DNA of 64,000 nucleotides from Dechloromonas sp. A34 (GTDB lineage: Bacteria > Pseudomonadota > Gammaproteobacteria > Burkholderiales > Rhodocyclaceae): positions 2,914,001 through 2,978,000 of the forward strand of contig NZ_CP102486.1 in the NCBI RefSeq assembly GCF_026261605.1, given 5' to 3'. The notes under the pieces were generated by a model. The model was not told where the DNA came from, did not search any database, and was given only the letters and a program-made list of their open reading frames with translations. Below are positions 25,738-34,810 of this stretch, in pieces. Position 1 is the first letter of the stretch. Each line of letters opens with the position of its first letter. The position numbers were made by a program, and so were the translations under genes.

Positions 25738-26301
25738 TTAACGCTTGATGCGGGAAATCTTGGTGCCTTCGAGGCTCAGGCTGGCCATCAGGCCTTGCTG
25801 GTCGAAGATGAAGGCATAGGCATCGTTCTTCAGGGTCGAGGTCGAGAGATTCTTGGCAATGCCCTCATTGACCACGACGATGGTCGGGCCGACGCCGAAT
25901 TCCCAGCCCTTGGAGTCATCCAGGTACTTGACGGCCTTGTCGCTCATCAGGAAGACCACATAACCGTATGACTCGGCGCCCGCTTGCCAGCCGAAGGAGG
26001 CGGTCACGGAGTTGTAGTAGTTACCGTATTTCCCGTCCTTGCTCAGAACGCCTTCACCATAGGCGCCGCCGAAGACCAGTCCGGCCTTGACCATCTTGGG
26101 GAATATCAGGATCGCCTTGGCTTTCTTGGAAAGGCTCTCGGCTGTCGGGTTGGACTTGTACAGGGTTTGCAGCGCCTGCGCGGCATCCTTGTTCAGATCC
26201 TCGGCGGATGCCGCGACGGCCTGCTGGCTGATGCTGCCCAGTGTGAAGACAGCGGCGGTGATCAGAATGAATTTCTGCAAAACACTTTGTGTATTGGTCA
26301 T
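25738..26301 (-). CDS. Exported SYLF (Ysc84) lipid-binding domain protein
   Basis: 187 aa with a signal peptide ending QQAVAAS. SYLF features: KAKAILIFPKMVKAGLVFGG, GNYYNSVTASFGWQAG, VVFLMSDKAVK, FGVGPTIVVV and AYAFIFDQQGLMASLSLEG. The family binds phosphoinositides in eukaryotes. In Proteobacteria it is a periplasmic or outer-membrane-associated protein of uncertain role, often stress-linked. The promoter carries the shared operator at 26419-26436. Confidence 0.9.
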   Translation of the reverse strand: MTNTQSVLQKFILITAAVFTLGSISQQAVAASAEDLNKDAAQALQTLYKSNPTAESLSKKAKAILIFPKMVKAGLVFGGAYGEGVLSKDGKYGNYYNSVTASFGWQAGAESYGYVVFLMSDKAVKYLDDSKGWEFGVGPTIVVVNEGIAKNLSTSTLKNDAYAFIFDQQGLMASLSLEGTKISRIKR

Positions 26302-26393
26302 TTTCTTGTCCTCAAAATTGCAAAATGGAACTCGGCTTATCCTGATACGAGCCTTGAATTAACCGGCCGATGTGGATAAGAATTCCTGGGGAC

Positions 26394-26436
26394 AGGTTAG
26401 CTTGGACGATTGGCGCTCACTGTTCGCTAGCGCACT
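26394..26436 (-). promoter_or_regulatory. Crp-type operator plus -10 for SYLF gene
   Basis: On the minus strand AGTGCGCTAGCGAACAGT (26436-26419) has a near-perfect core. TAACCT (26399-26394), preceded by C, lies at the exact class II spacing. The predicted start is 26387. Confidence 0.7.
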
Positions 26437-26529
26437 TAAGAGGGGTTGATATGCTTGCGCGTTGAACAGCGGCGGCGCCAAAAAAATCCATGCATTGTCG
26501 CGATCGGGACAGGTTGCGAATAACGGCTT

Positions 26530-26742
26530 TCAATAGCGACACTCAGCTTCAAAACCGGCATCGACGATGGCTTGAAGAATGTCGTCCGGGCTAACGAAGC
26601 GGCCATGGTCAATACTGGCCTCGCCTTTTTCCAGTGATATCTCGACTTGGCCAATGCTTGGCAGGTCTTGTATGGCGTTGGCCAGGGTCCGAACGGAGTT
26701 CTCGTCGGTCAGACCGCTGATCTTGAAAAGCAAGTGCTGCAT
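26530..26742 (-). CDS. Heavy-metal-associated-type domain lacking CxxC
   Basis: About 70 aa from ATG 26742 (MQHLLFKISGL); longer in-frame starts up to 26829 add a poorly conserved-looking N-terminus. The betaalphabeta pattern (FKISGL, SVRTLANAIQDLPSI, VEISLEKGEASI, PDDILQAIVDAGFEAE) is that of an HMA/CopZ fold. The metal loop GMxCxxC is replaced by GLTDENS, so copper binding through cysteines is not possible. It may be a protein-interaction relict. Confidence 0.7.
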   Translation of the reverse strand: MQHLLFKISGLTDENSVRTLANAIQDLPSIGQVEISLEKGEASIDHGRFVSPDDILQAIVDAGFEAECRY

Positions 26743-26912
26743 GGGATATCCGCGGCCAGAAGTAATTAGTGGCTGGTTCGGCAATGGTTTTTCCATGAAG
26801 TTCGCCGCCCGGGACTTTTCGACCATCAATCGACCTCATCAGCCTGTCCCGATGGCAGCCATTCAGAAGTGGTCAAAGCAACGCCCGGCAACTGATCGAG
26901 AGGGCTCTCCTA

Positions 26913-26955
26913 TGTGCGCAGGGGAACAGACCAGCCCTGGCCTGGCCCACAAACT
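26913..26955 (+). promoter_or_regulatory. Crp-type operator plus -10 for hemoglobin gene
   Basis: TGTGCGCAGGGGAACAGA (26913-26930) has one mismatch. CAAACT (26950-26955) sits at the standard spacing. The predicted start is 26962, a 45-nt leader before ATG 27007. Confidence 0.7.
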
Positions 26956-27006
26956 TCCTCGCACGCCCCCAGTCTTGGCGCGATGATTCAAATAAAGGAG
27001 ATCGTG

Positions 27007-27507
27007 ATGAAAAAGTACTTAATAACCGTACTGTCGATATTCACATTGACACTGGCTCTGCCGCTGCAAGCCGCTCCCGAGGCCGAGAAGAGTCTCTATG
27101 AACGGCTTGGCGGCGTCTTCGCCATTGCCGCGGTCATTGACCATTTTAGCGATGCGGTGGTGCAGAACCCGATCGTGGGCAAGACTTCCCAGAACCCGGC
27201 CCTCAGGGAATGGCACACCAAGAACCTGGGCCGCTTGCCGGGCCTCAAGTTCGAGCGGACCCTGTGGGTCTGCGAAGTCGCGGGCGGGCCGTTCAAATAC
27301 TCGCCAACCAAGCCGGGCAAGATGCATTTAGGCCTTGAGGTGGCGCATCGTGACCTCAAGATCTCGCCGGAAGAATTCGACGAGGTAGCGGCCGAACTGG
27401 GGCGCAGTCTTGACTTCGCCAAGGTGCCGGCGCGTGAAAAGGGAGAAGTCCTCTCTGCCTTCGCGGCGCACAAGAAAGAAGTCACGGCAGGCTACAAGAC
27501 GAAGTGA
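27007..27507 (+). CDS. Exported group 1 truncated hemoglobin
   Basis: 166 aa from ATG 27007, behind AAAGGAGAT. A signal peptide (LITVLSIFTLTLALPLQA) precedes a truncated-hemoglobin fold: SLYERLGGVFAIAAVIDHF, then the proximal-His region around MHLGLEVAHRDLKIS. Group 1 truncated hemoglobins bind O2/NO. An exported form is uncommon and would act in the periplasm. The promoter carries the shared operator. Confidence 0.85.
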   Translation: MKKYLITVLSIFTLTLALPLQAAPEAEKSLYERLGGVFAIAAVIDHFSDAVVQNPIVGKTSQNPALREWHTKNLGRLPGLKFERTLWVCEVAGGPFKYSPTKPGKMHLGLEVAHRDLKISPEEFDEVAAELGRSLDFAKVPAREKGEVLSAFAAHKKEVTAGYKTK

Positions 27508-27555
27508 TCTTCCCTGGCTGGCGCTTCGGCCTGCTATGCAGCAGCCGTTCGCTGG

Positions 27556-28458
27556 CTAATCAGCCCGTTCGCACCGATATTCCGGGCGAAGCGCCAGACC
27601 GCTCTTGAGGGCTTCGATCAGCAGACGGACCTTGGGCAGCGCGTAGCGCCGCTGGGGATAGACCGCCCATACCGCAGTGTTGGGGGGCTGATTCGCTTCG
27701 AGAAGGGAAACCAGGCTTCCTTTCTGCAACAGATCCACAACGTAGTAATCCGGAAGCTGGCTCAGGCCGAAGCCGCGCAGCGTCGCATCGAGCACGGCCT
27801 GGCCGCTATTGCAGCGCCAATTGCCGCTCGGCCGGAACTGGTGTTCGCGTTCGCCTTGCTGGAACAGCCACACGTCGCTGGTGCCGATCAGGCAATTGTG
27901 TTGTCCGAGTTCCGAAAGCGTGTGGGGACGACCGTAGCGTTCGAGGTAGGAGGGGGCCGCACACAGATACATGGCACGCGGCGACAGGCGGGTGGCGACC
28001 AGACTCGATTCGTTGAGCCGGCCGAGACGGATCGCCAGGTCGAAGCCCTCATGCACCATGTCCAGCGTGCGGTTGGTCAATTCGATATCGACTCGCAACT
28101 GCGGGTGATCGGCCATGAAGTCATTGACCAAAGGCACGATGAAGCGCTCGCCGTAGGCTACTGCAGCGGTCATGCGGAGCAGGCCGGCCGGCGCGTTCTG
28201 CAGATCGCCCATGGTCAGGAAAGCCTCGTCGCGTTCTTCGACCAGGCGCTGGCAGCGGGCAAAGAAAGTCTGACCGGCTTCGGTCAGCGATACCCGCCGG
28301 GTCGTCCGGTAGAGCAGCCGTGCCTGCAGACGCTCTTCGAGGGCGGCTACCTGTCGGCTGACGTGCGAGGAGGAAACATGCAGCGCCTCGGCTGCCCGGG
28401 CAAAGCTGCCGCTCTCGACCACGGCGACGAATTCATCCAGACCATCCCAGCGGCTCAC
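27556..28458 (-). CDS. LysR-family transcriptional regulator
   Basis: 300 aa from GTG 28458, behind GAGGG, giving the usual N-terminus (VSRWDGLDEFVAVVESGSFA); ATG 28512 is an alternative adding 18 residues. The winged HTH includes AAEALHVSSSHVSRQVAALE, followed by a periplasmic-binding-protein-like effector domain. It is divergent from frmA and so probably regulates the formaldehyde detoxification genes, by position only. Confidence 0.88.
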   Translation of the reverse strand: MSRWDGLDEFVAVVESGSFARAAEALHVSSSHVSRQVAALEERLQARLLYRTTRRVSLTEAGQTFFARCQRLVEERDEAFLTMGDLQNAPAGLLRMTAAVAYGERFIVPLVNDFMADHPQLRVDIELTNRTLDMVHEGFDLAIRLGRLNESSLVATRLSPRAMYLCAAPSYLERYGRPHTLSELGQHNCLIGTSDVWLFQQGEREHQFRPSGNWRCNSGQAVLDATLRGFGLSQLPDYYVVDLLQKGSLVSLLEANQPPNTAVWAVYPQRRYALPKVRLLIEALKSGLALRPEYRCERAD

Positions 28459-28502
28459 TCGCTTACCCTCAAGCTGAAACCCTTCAAAGCTATTATCCCT
28501 GA

Positions 28503-29708
<1,206 letters not shown>

Positions 29709-29718
29709 GGCGCCAGCG

Positions 29719-30567
29719 ATGAACCTCGAAAACATCTCCTGCCAGAAAAGCTTCGGCGGCTGGCACAAGCGCTACCGGCATCGCTCCGCGACCCTGAATT
29801 GCGACATGAGCTTTGCCGTCTATCTACCGCCACAGGTCGAGGCCGGAGAAAGACTGCCGGTCGTGTACTGGCTGTCCGGACTGAGCTGCACCGACGAAAA
29901 TTTCATGCAGAAGGCCGGCGCCCAGCGCATGGCCGCCGAGCTCGGACTGATCATCGTCGCCCCGGACACCAGTCCGCGTGGCCCGGAGGTGCCAGGTGAC
30001 CCCGATGGCGGCTGGGACTTCGGGCTAGGGGCGGGCTTCTACCTGAACGCCACGCAGGCGCCCTGGGATCGGCACTATCGCATGCATGATTACGTGGTGC
30101 ATGAACTGCCCGCCCTGATCGAGGCCAGTTTTCCGGTTACGGACCGGCGCGGTATCTGCGGGCACTCGATGGGCGGGCATGGCGCTCTGGTCTGTGCCCT
30201 GCGCAATCCCGGTCGCTACCAGTCGCTATCGGCCTTCGCCCCGATTTGCAACCCGATGACCGTGCCCTGGGGCGAAAAAGCCTTCTCGCGTTACCTGGGC
30301 GAGGACCGTTCGGCCTGGCGTGAATGGGATGCCAGCTTCCTGATCGCCCAGGCCGCAGAGCGCCTGCCCATCCTCATCGACCAGGGCGACCGTGACGATT
30401 TTCTGCCAACCCAGTTGAAACCGGAAACCTTGCGCGCCGCCGCCGAGGCGGCAAATCATCCGCTCGCGATACGCATGCAGGCCGGCTATGACCACAGCTA
30501 CTATTTCATCGCCACTTTCATTGAGGACCATCTGCGGCATCATGCCCAATCGCTGAAGCCGGTTTAG
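29719..30567 (+). CDS. fghA: S-formylglutathione hydrolase
   Basis: 282 aa of esterase D type. The N-terminus has [26 protein letters not shown] marks the oxyanion region, the nucleophile elbow is [10 protein letters not shown], and the catalytic Asp/His are in DQGDRDDFL and GYDHSYYFI. It converts S-formylglutathione to formate and glutathione, completing the pathway started by frmA. The 3' end overlaps the convergent Mla-operon lipoprotein gene by 4 bp. Confidence 0.95.
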   Translation: MNLENISCQKSFGGWHKRYRHRSATLNCDMSFAVYLPPQVEAGERLPVVYWLSGLSCTDENFMQKAGAQRMAAELGLIIVAPDTSPRGPEVPGDPDGGWDFGLGAGFYLNATQAPWDRHYRMHDYVVHELPALIEASFPVTDRRGICGHSMGGHGALVCALRNPGRYQSLSAFAPICNPMTVPWGEKAFSRYLGEDRSAWREWDASFLIAQAAERLPILIDQGDRDDFLPTQLKPETLRAAAEAANHPLAIRMQAGYDHSYYFIATFIEDHLRHHAQSLKPV

Positions 30568-31265
30568 CGGGCCGCCGTGGGTTGTTCTTCAGCTTGATGA
30601 CGCGTCCTTGCCGCCGGTCGCCAGTTGCCCGCCGCTTCGACGCAAAAGCTGGCCAGGCGCTGCATGACGTTTTGCACGGCGCTATTCGCCGCCATCACGC
30701 CGCCGTAGGGATCGGCCTGGGCGGCCACCACGGCGTCGTCGAATTCCCGCCAGGCCAGCACCTGACGGCTGTCGTTATCGACCAGGTAGGCGCGTAGCGT
30801 GAAGCGGGCGCGACTGGGCGAACTGTCGAACTCATGCTGCAGGCGGACGATTTCGACATCGAGGCGGAGATCGCCGGCGGCAGCACTGGGGGTCAGGACG
30901 ACGGCGCGGAAGGCACCGGTGTTCTCGAGCGCGGCGACGATGCTCGGAGCAATCATCCGAGCCGGCGTATCGACCCATTCGCTGTGCGCGAAATACTCCA
31001 GCTGGTAGGGCTCGCGGACGTAGATGATGCGCTGGCTGTCGAACCCGGCCGCGGCCCGCGGCGGATTGACGATCAGCGTCGGGGCGAGCGACCAGGGGGC
31101 CGGCGATGCGGTCGCCGCCTGCGCGCCGGGGCGGGCACCGTAAAGTGAATAGAAAGCCGGTTGCGTTTCCTTGGTCGCATCAAGAATGCTGCAGGCACCG
31201 AGCAGGGCCAGCAAAAGACCGGCGACGGCGAGCCGGGACAGGGGGGTATGTGCTGGGCTGATCAT
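30564..31265 (-). CDS. ABC transport auxiliary lipoprotein (PqiC-like)
   Basis: 233 aa. A lipobox (LLGAC) is followed by a PqiC/ABC_trans_aux domain with the characteristic FYSLYG near the start and [20 protein letters not shown]. It is the last gene of a four-gene lipid-transport operon; its ATG overlaps the corrected stop of the MlaD-like gene. It is probably an outer-membrane lipoprotein partner of the MCE protein. Confidence 0.85.
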   Translation of the reverse strand: MISPAHTPLSRLAVAGLLLALLGACSILDATKETQPAFYSLYGARPGAQAATASPAPWSLAPTLIVNPPRAAAGFDSQRIIYVREPYQLEYFAHSEWVDTPARMIAPSIVAALENTGAFRAVVLTPSAAAGDLRLDVEIVRLQHEFDSSPSRARFTLRAYLVDNDSRQVLAWREFDDAVVAAQADPYGGVMAANSAVQNVMQRLASFCVEAAGNWRPAARTRHQAEEQPTAAR

Positions 31266-32211
31266 GGCTTTCGGCTTCCTTTGGATGATTCTCCCGGGCC
31301 ATCCGGCACCGGTTTGCGGCCGAACAGCAGCCCGAGGGGTTGCGTTCGGTCTGATCGCTGAGGCGACGCAGCGAGGTGGTCAGCACGCTGAGTTCGCCGA
31401 GCAGGCGCTCCAGCTGGGGCAGGGTTTCCGCCGTGAAGCGGTTGATGTCGCCACCGACCGAGTTGATGGTCTTGCCGGCGCTGGCACTCGTTCCGGCGAC
31501 TTCATTGCCCATTTTCTCGACGGCGTCGGCCGCCCGGCCGATGCGACCGATCAGCGGCTCGAGTTCGGCGCTCGCGCGCGCAGTATTTTTCATCGTCCGG
31601 GCGGCATCGACCAGGCCGGCGTCGATGCTCTCGTTACGGGCGGCCAGGGTGTGCGCCACGCTAGCGAGGTCGGCCAGGGTGCTCTTGATGGCCGCCTGGT
31701 TTTCCGGGCCGAGCATGGCGTTGAGATTGTTCGAGGTGCTATCCAGCTTGGCCAGCACGCTGGTCAGGATGTTCTCGAGGCGCGCGGCAAGCGACGGCTT
31801 GGTGCGGATCACCGGATACTCGTTGCCGGCGGTGGCCTGCAACAGGGGCATGTCGTTGGCGCCGCCGCTCAGTTCGACGTAGGCGATGCCGGTCAGCCCC
31901 TGCGTCTTGAGGACGGCCACGGTGTCCTGCTTGATCGGCGTGCCGTGCTCGATGGCGAAGAGCAGATTGACCCGCTCGGGATTGGCCGGGTCGAGGTGGA
32001 TCTGCCGTACCTTGCCGACATCGACGCCGTTGTATTTGACCGGCGCATTGAGGTTGAGGCCGGCGACCGACTCCTCCGAGATCGCCATATAGAGATCGTA
32101 TTTCTTCTGGAAGGCGCCGCCCGAGGCGAGCCACAGGGTGACGGCGACCAGCACGGCGCCGAGGATGACGACGAAGCTGCCGACCAGTGTGTAATTGACT
32201 TTGGTTTCCAT
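31262..32211 (-). pseudogene. MlaD-family MCE protein, frame broken near C-terminus
   Basis: From ATG 32211: METKVNYTLVGSFVVILGA, one membrane anchor, and an MCE domain (ISEESVAGLNLNAPVKYNGV, DVGKVRQIHLDP), then a long helical region. After QTERNPS the frame runs into unlikely sequence and stops only at 31180. With one extra base near 31331-31339 the usual tail GLLFGRKPVPDGPGESS follows, and the stop overlaps the next ATG (ATGA). The corrected protein is 316 aa. A base-call error is likely. It should bind phospholipids between the two membranes. Confidence 0.85.
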
Positions 32212-33002
32212 CAGGTGGCCCCGCTCTGTTGCTGGGCGGCCCGCCCGCGCGGGCCGTCGAAGAATTGCCGGATTGCCGGGAGGTCGATGTCCGCCAGCTC
32301 GGCCATCGAGCCGACACCCTGCACCTTGCCGTCGCCGAGCACGGCGACGCGGTCGGTCACCTGCCACAGCAGGTCGAGATCGTGGGTGATGAGAACGATG
32401 GTCAGGCCGAACAAGTCGCGCAGTTTGCGGATCAGCTGGTCGATCTCGCCGGCGCTCTCGGGGTCGAGGCCGGCGGTCGGTTCGTCGAGAAAGAGCAGTT
32501 CCGGGTCGAGGGCCAGGGCGCGGGCGAGCGAGGCGCGTTTCATCATGCCGCCGCTCAGTTCGGCCGGGTACTGGGCGCCGACGGCCGGCTCCAGGCCGCT
32601 CATCGCCAGTTTCCAGTCGGCGATTTCGTCGATCAGCCGGTCGGCCAGCGCAGTGTGCTCGCGCAGCGGCAGGCCGACGTTTTCCTTGACGGTCAGCGAA
32701 CCGAACAGCCCGCCGCTCTGGAACATCACCCCCCAGCGCTGGCGCAGGGCGAGGGCGGCGTCGTCGGCAATGTTCTCCAGATCGACGCCGAGCACCTGGA
32801 TCGAGCCCGATTCGGGTTTCTGGAGCAGGATGATCTCCCGGAGCAAGGTCGATTTTCCCGAACCCGAGCCGCCGACCAGCGCGAAGATTTCGCCGCGCCC
32901 GACGACCAGATCGAGCCCGGCATGCACGACATGCTCGCCGAAGCGCGTCGTCAGCTGGCTGATCGCGATGGCCGGGGTGTCGATGGCGGTCCGGTCGTTC
33001 AT
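32211..33002 (-). CDS. MlaF-type ABC transporter ATPase
   Basis: 263 aa. Walker A GGSGSGKST, Q-loop MFQSGGLFGSLTV, signature LSGGMMKRASLARAL, Walker B LLFLDEPTAGLDP and H-loop LITHD are all present. FQSGGLF and the C-terminal FFDGPRG segment are typical of Mla-type importers. It lies between the STAS-permease and the MCE gene, with an ATGA overlap to the latter. Confidence 0.93.
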   Translation of the reverse strand: MNDRTAIDTPAIAISQLTTRFGEHVVHAGLDLVVGRGEIFALVGGSGSGKSTLLREIILLQKPESGSIQVLGVDLENIADDAALALRQRWGVMFQSGGLFGSLTVKENVGLPLREHTALADRLIDEIADWKLAMSGLEPAVGAQYPAELSGGMMKRASLARALALDPELLFLDEPTAGLDPESAGEIDQLIRKLRDLFGLTIVLITHDLDLLWQVTDRVAVLGDGKVQGVGSMAELADIDLPAIRQFFDGPRGRAAQQQSGAT

Positions 33003-33003
33003 C

Positions 33004-34139
33004 TCAGAGATCCAGGGCGCTGAAGGCGACCGAGAACAGGGCGTCGGCCACGATCACCAGGAAGATCGACTGGACCACGCTGCGCGTCGTCTGCCGCCCG
33101 ACACTGTCGGCGCCGCCATGGGTGCGAAAACCCTGGAAACAGCCGACGGTGACGATGATCGCGGCAAACACCGGCGCCTTGCCGATGCCGATCAGAAAGT
33201 CAGTGACGCTGACCGTCTTGACGAAGCGGTCGAGGAATTCGACATAACTGACCGCCAACTGTGCGCGCGCCATCAGCATGCCGCCGAAGACGCCGAGGAC
33301 GTCGGCAAACACCGTGAGCAGCGGCAGGGTGATGAGCAGGGCGACGATCTTGGGCAATACCAGCATGTCGAGCGGCGGGATGCCGATGGTGCGCATGGCG
33401 TCGATTTCCTCGGTCACCGCCATGGTGCCGATCTGTGCCGCATAGGCCGAACCCGAGCGGCCGGCGACGATGATGGCGGTGATCAGCGGCGCGAACTCGC
33501 GCAGCATCGAGAGGCCGACCAGATCGGCGACGAAGATGTTGGCACCGTATTGCCGGAGCTGGTCGGCGCCCTGGTAGGCGACGACGATGCCGAGCAGGAA
33601 GGAGAGCAGACCGACGATGGGCAGGGCGTCGAAACCGGCGCTGCGGATGTTGTAGAGGATGGGGCGCCAGCGGATCAGCGCCGGGCGGGCCAGCCAGCCG
33701 CCAAAGGCGAGCGTGCATTCGCCGACGAAGGCGAGCAGGGCGCTACCTTGTTGGAAGGCGGCAGCCGTGCTGCGGCCCAGGCTGGCGAGCCGGGATGTGG
33801 CGCGGGCGGGAGCCGGCGTGCCCGGAGCGGACGGGGGGCGACTTCCCGGCCAAGGACGTCGAGCAGTCTGGCGAACTCCGGACGCAATTGGCGCAGTTCG
33901 ACGTTAGCCGAATCGTCCCGCAGTCGGTGCAGCAGTTTCTGCACGACCCAGGCGCCTGCCGTATCGAAAGCCTCGATGCCCGAGGCATCGATGACCCAGG
34001 AGGTGCCGGACGGCGCCGACAGGGCGTCGAACTCGGTGACGAGCTGGCCGATGCCGCGCGCCGTCCACGAACCCGACAATGCCAGTTCCTGCGGTGTCGT
34101 GCGGAAGATGGCAGCCGGTGCTGCCGGAGTAAGCGTCAT
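33004..34139 (-). pseudogene. STAS-MlaE fused permease, single-base frameshift
   Basis: The first frame (ATG 34139) encodes a STAS domain (LALSGSWTARGIGQLV, VIDASGIEAFDTAGAWVV). Past the C6 run (G6 on plus, 33833-33838) that frame is nonsense, while the next frame holds the whole MlaE permease (ALLAFVGECTLAFGGW, FAPLITAIIVAGRSGSAYAA, EEIDAMRTIGIPPLDMLV). One extra C gives a natural linker and a 378-aa protein, a known fusion layout. It is the first gene of the operon with MlaF, MlaD and PqiC types. Confidence 0.87.
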
Positions 34140-34256
34140 GGCTCGTCTGACTGTCGAATGATTGCCCTGAACAGGCGAAGCGCCGGAGCGCCACTGTCAG
34201 CGAGCCTGCACGAAAAGCCGCCTTGGCACGAAATGCCCCCGGGCGGCAGCGGTTGC

Positions 34257-34580
34257 CTACTTGTCGGCCACGACCTTGATGTCATTCTTGACGTGGGTCA
34301 CGCCCTTGACGCCTTTGGCAATCGAGACGGCCTTGTCCACTGCCGCCTGGCTCGCGGCCGTGCCGCTCAGGGTGACCGCGCCGGCCTTGTCGGTATCGAC
34401 GTTGATCTTGACCAGGCTGGACATCTTTTCGGCGGCCAGTTCGGCCTTGATCTTGGTCGTAATGACCGAATCCTTGACGTATTCGGTTGGCGTCGACTTC
34501 TCGGCATCGGCGGTATAGCCGGCAACCGGTAGCAGCAACAGGCCGGCCACGAGGAAACTTGCGGTGAGTTTGTGGTTCAT
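34257..34580 (-). CDS. Exported BON-domain protein (OsmY-like)
   Basis: 107 aa from ATG 34580. A signal peptide ends AGYTADAE. A single BON domain has DSVITTKIKAELAAEK, VKINVDTDKAGAVTLSGTA and GVKGVTHVKNDIKVV. BON proteins are periplasmic and bind membranes or phospholipids; OsmY is the stress-induced model. The promoter at 34654-34698 contains the shared operator. Confidence 0.9.
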   Translation of the reverse strand: MNHKLTASFLVAGLLLLPVAGYTADAEKSTPTEYVKDSVITTKIKAELAAEKMSSLVKINVDTDKAGAVTLSGTAASQAAVDKAVSIAKGVKGVTHVKNDIKVVADK

Positions 34581-34653
34581 GGTGGATCCTTCCCAAATAG
34601 TTGAAAAAACGCGCGCCTGGCAACGCAGGGGGCTTGCCATTCGCCGTTATTAA

Positions 34654-34698
34654 CGTTTAGCACGGACTGCCCCGGGGTTCTGTGCGGCGTCGTACATA
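34654..34698 (-). promoter_or_regulatory. Crp-type operator for BON gene
   Basis: Minus-strand TGTACGACGCCGCACAGA (34696-34679). The plus-strand reading TGTGCGGCGTCGTACATA (34681-34698) is a perfect consensus match. TAAACG lies at the standard -10 position (34659-34654), with a poor last base. The gap to the BON ATG is 100 bp. Confidence 0.65.
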
Positions 34699-34729
34699 GC
34701 GTGTTTTTCGCGGGGCGACCGGCTGCTTA

Positions 34730-34772
34730 GGTGCGCTGGCGCACAGATGCCGGTTTGGCGCTGGCGCATTCT
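34730..34772 (+). promoter_or_regulatory. Crp-type operator plus -10 for FecR-like gene
   Basis: GGTGCGCTGGCGCACAGA (34730-34747) mismatches only at position 1. CATTCT (34767-34772) lies at the exact spacing. The predicted start is 34779, a 32-nt leader. Confidence 0.7.
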
Positions 34773-34810
34773 GCAAGCCGGTTCAGCGAACGTTCGCGCA
34801 AGGAAACATC

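Noticed and set aside
31171..34161. A very long open frame on the plus strand opposite the lipid-transport operon
   Set aside because: It is antisense to recognisable MlaD, MlaF and MlaE sequence, contains no family motif and is explained by high GC content.
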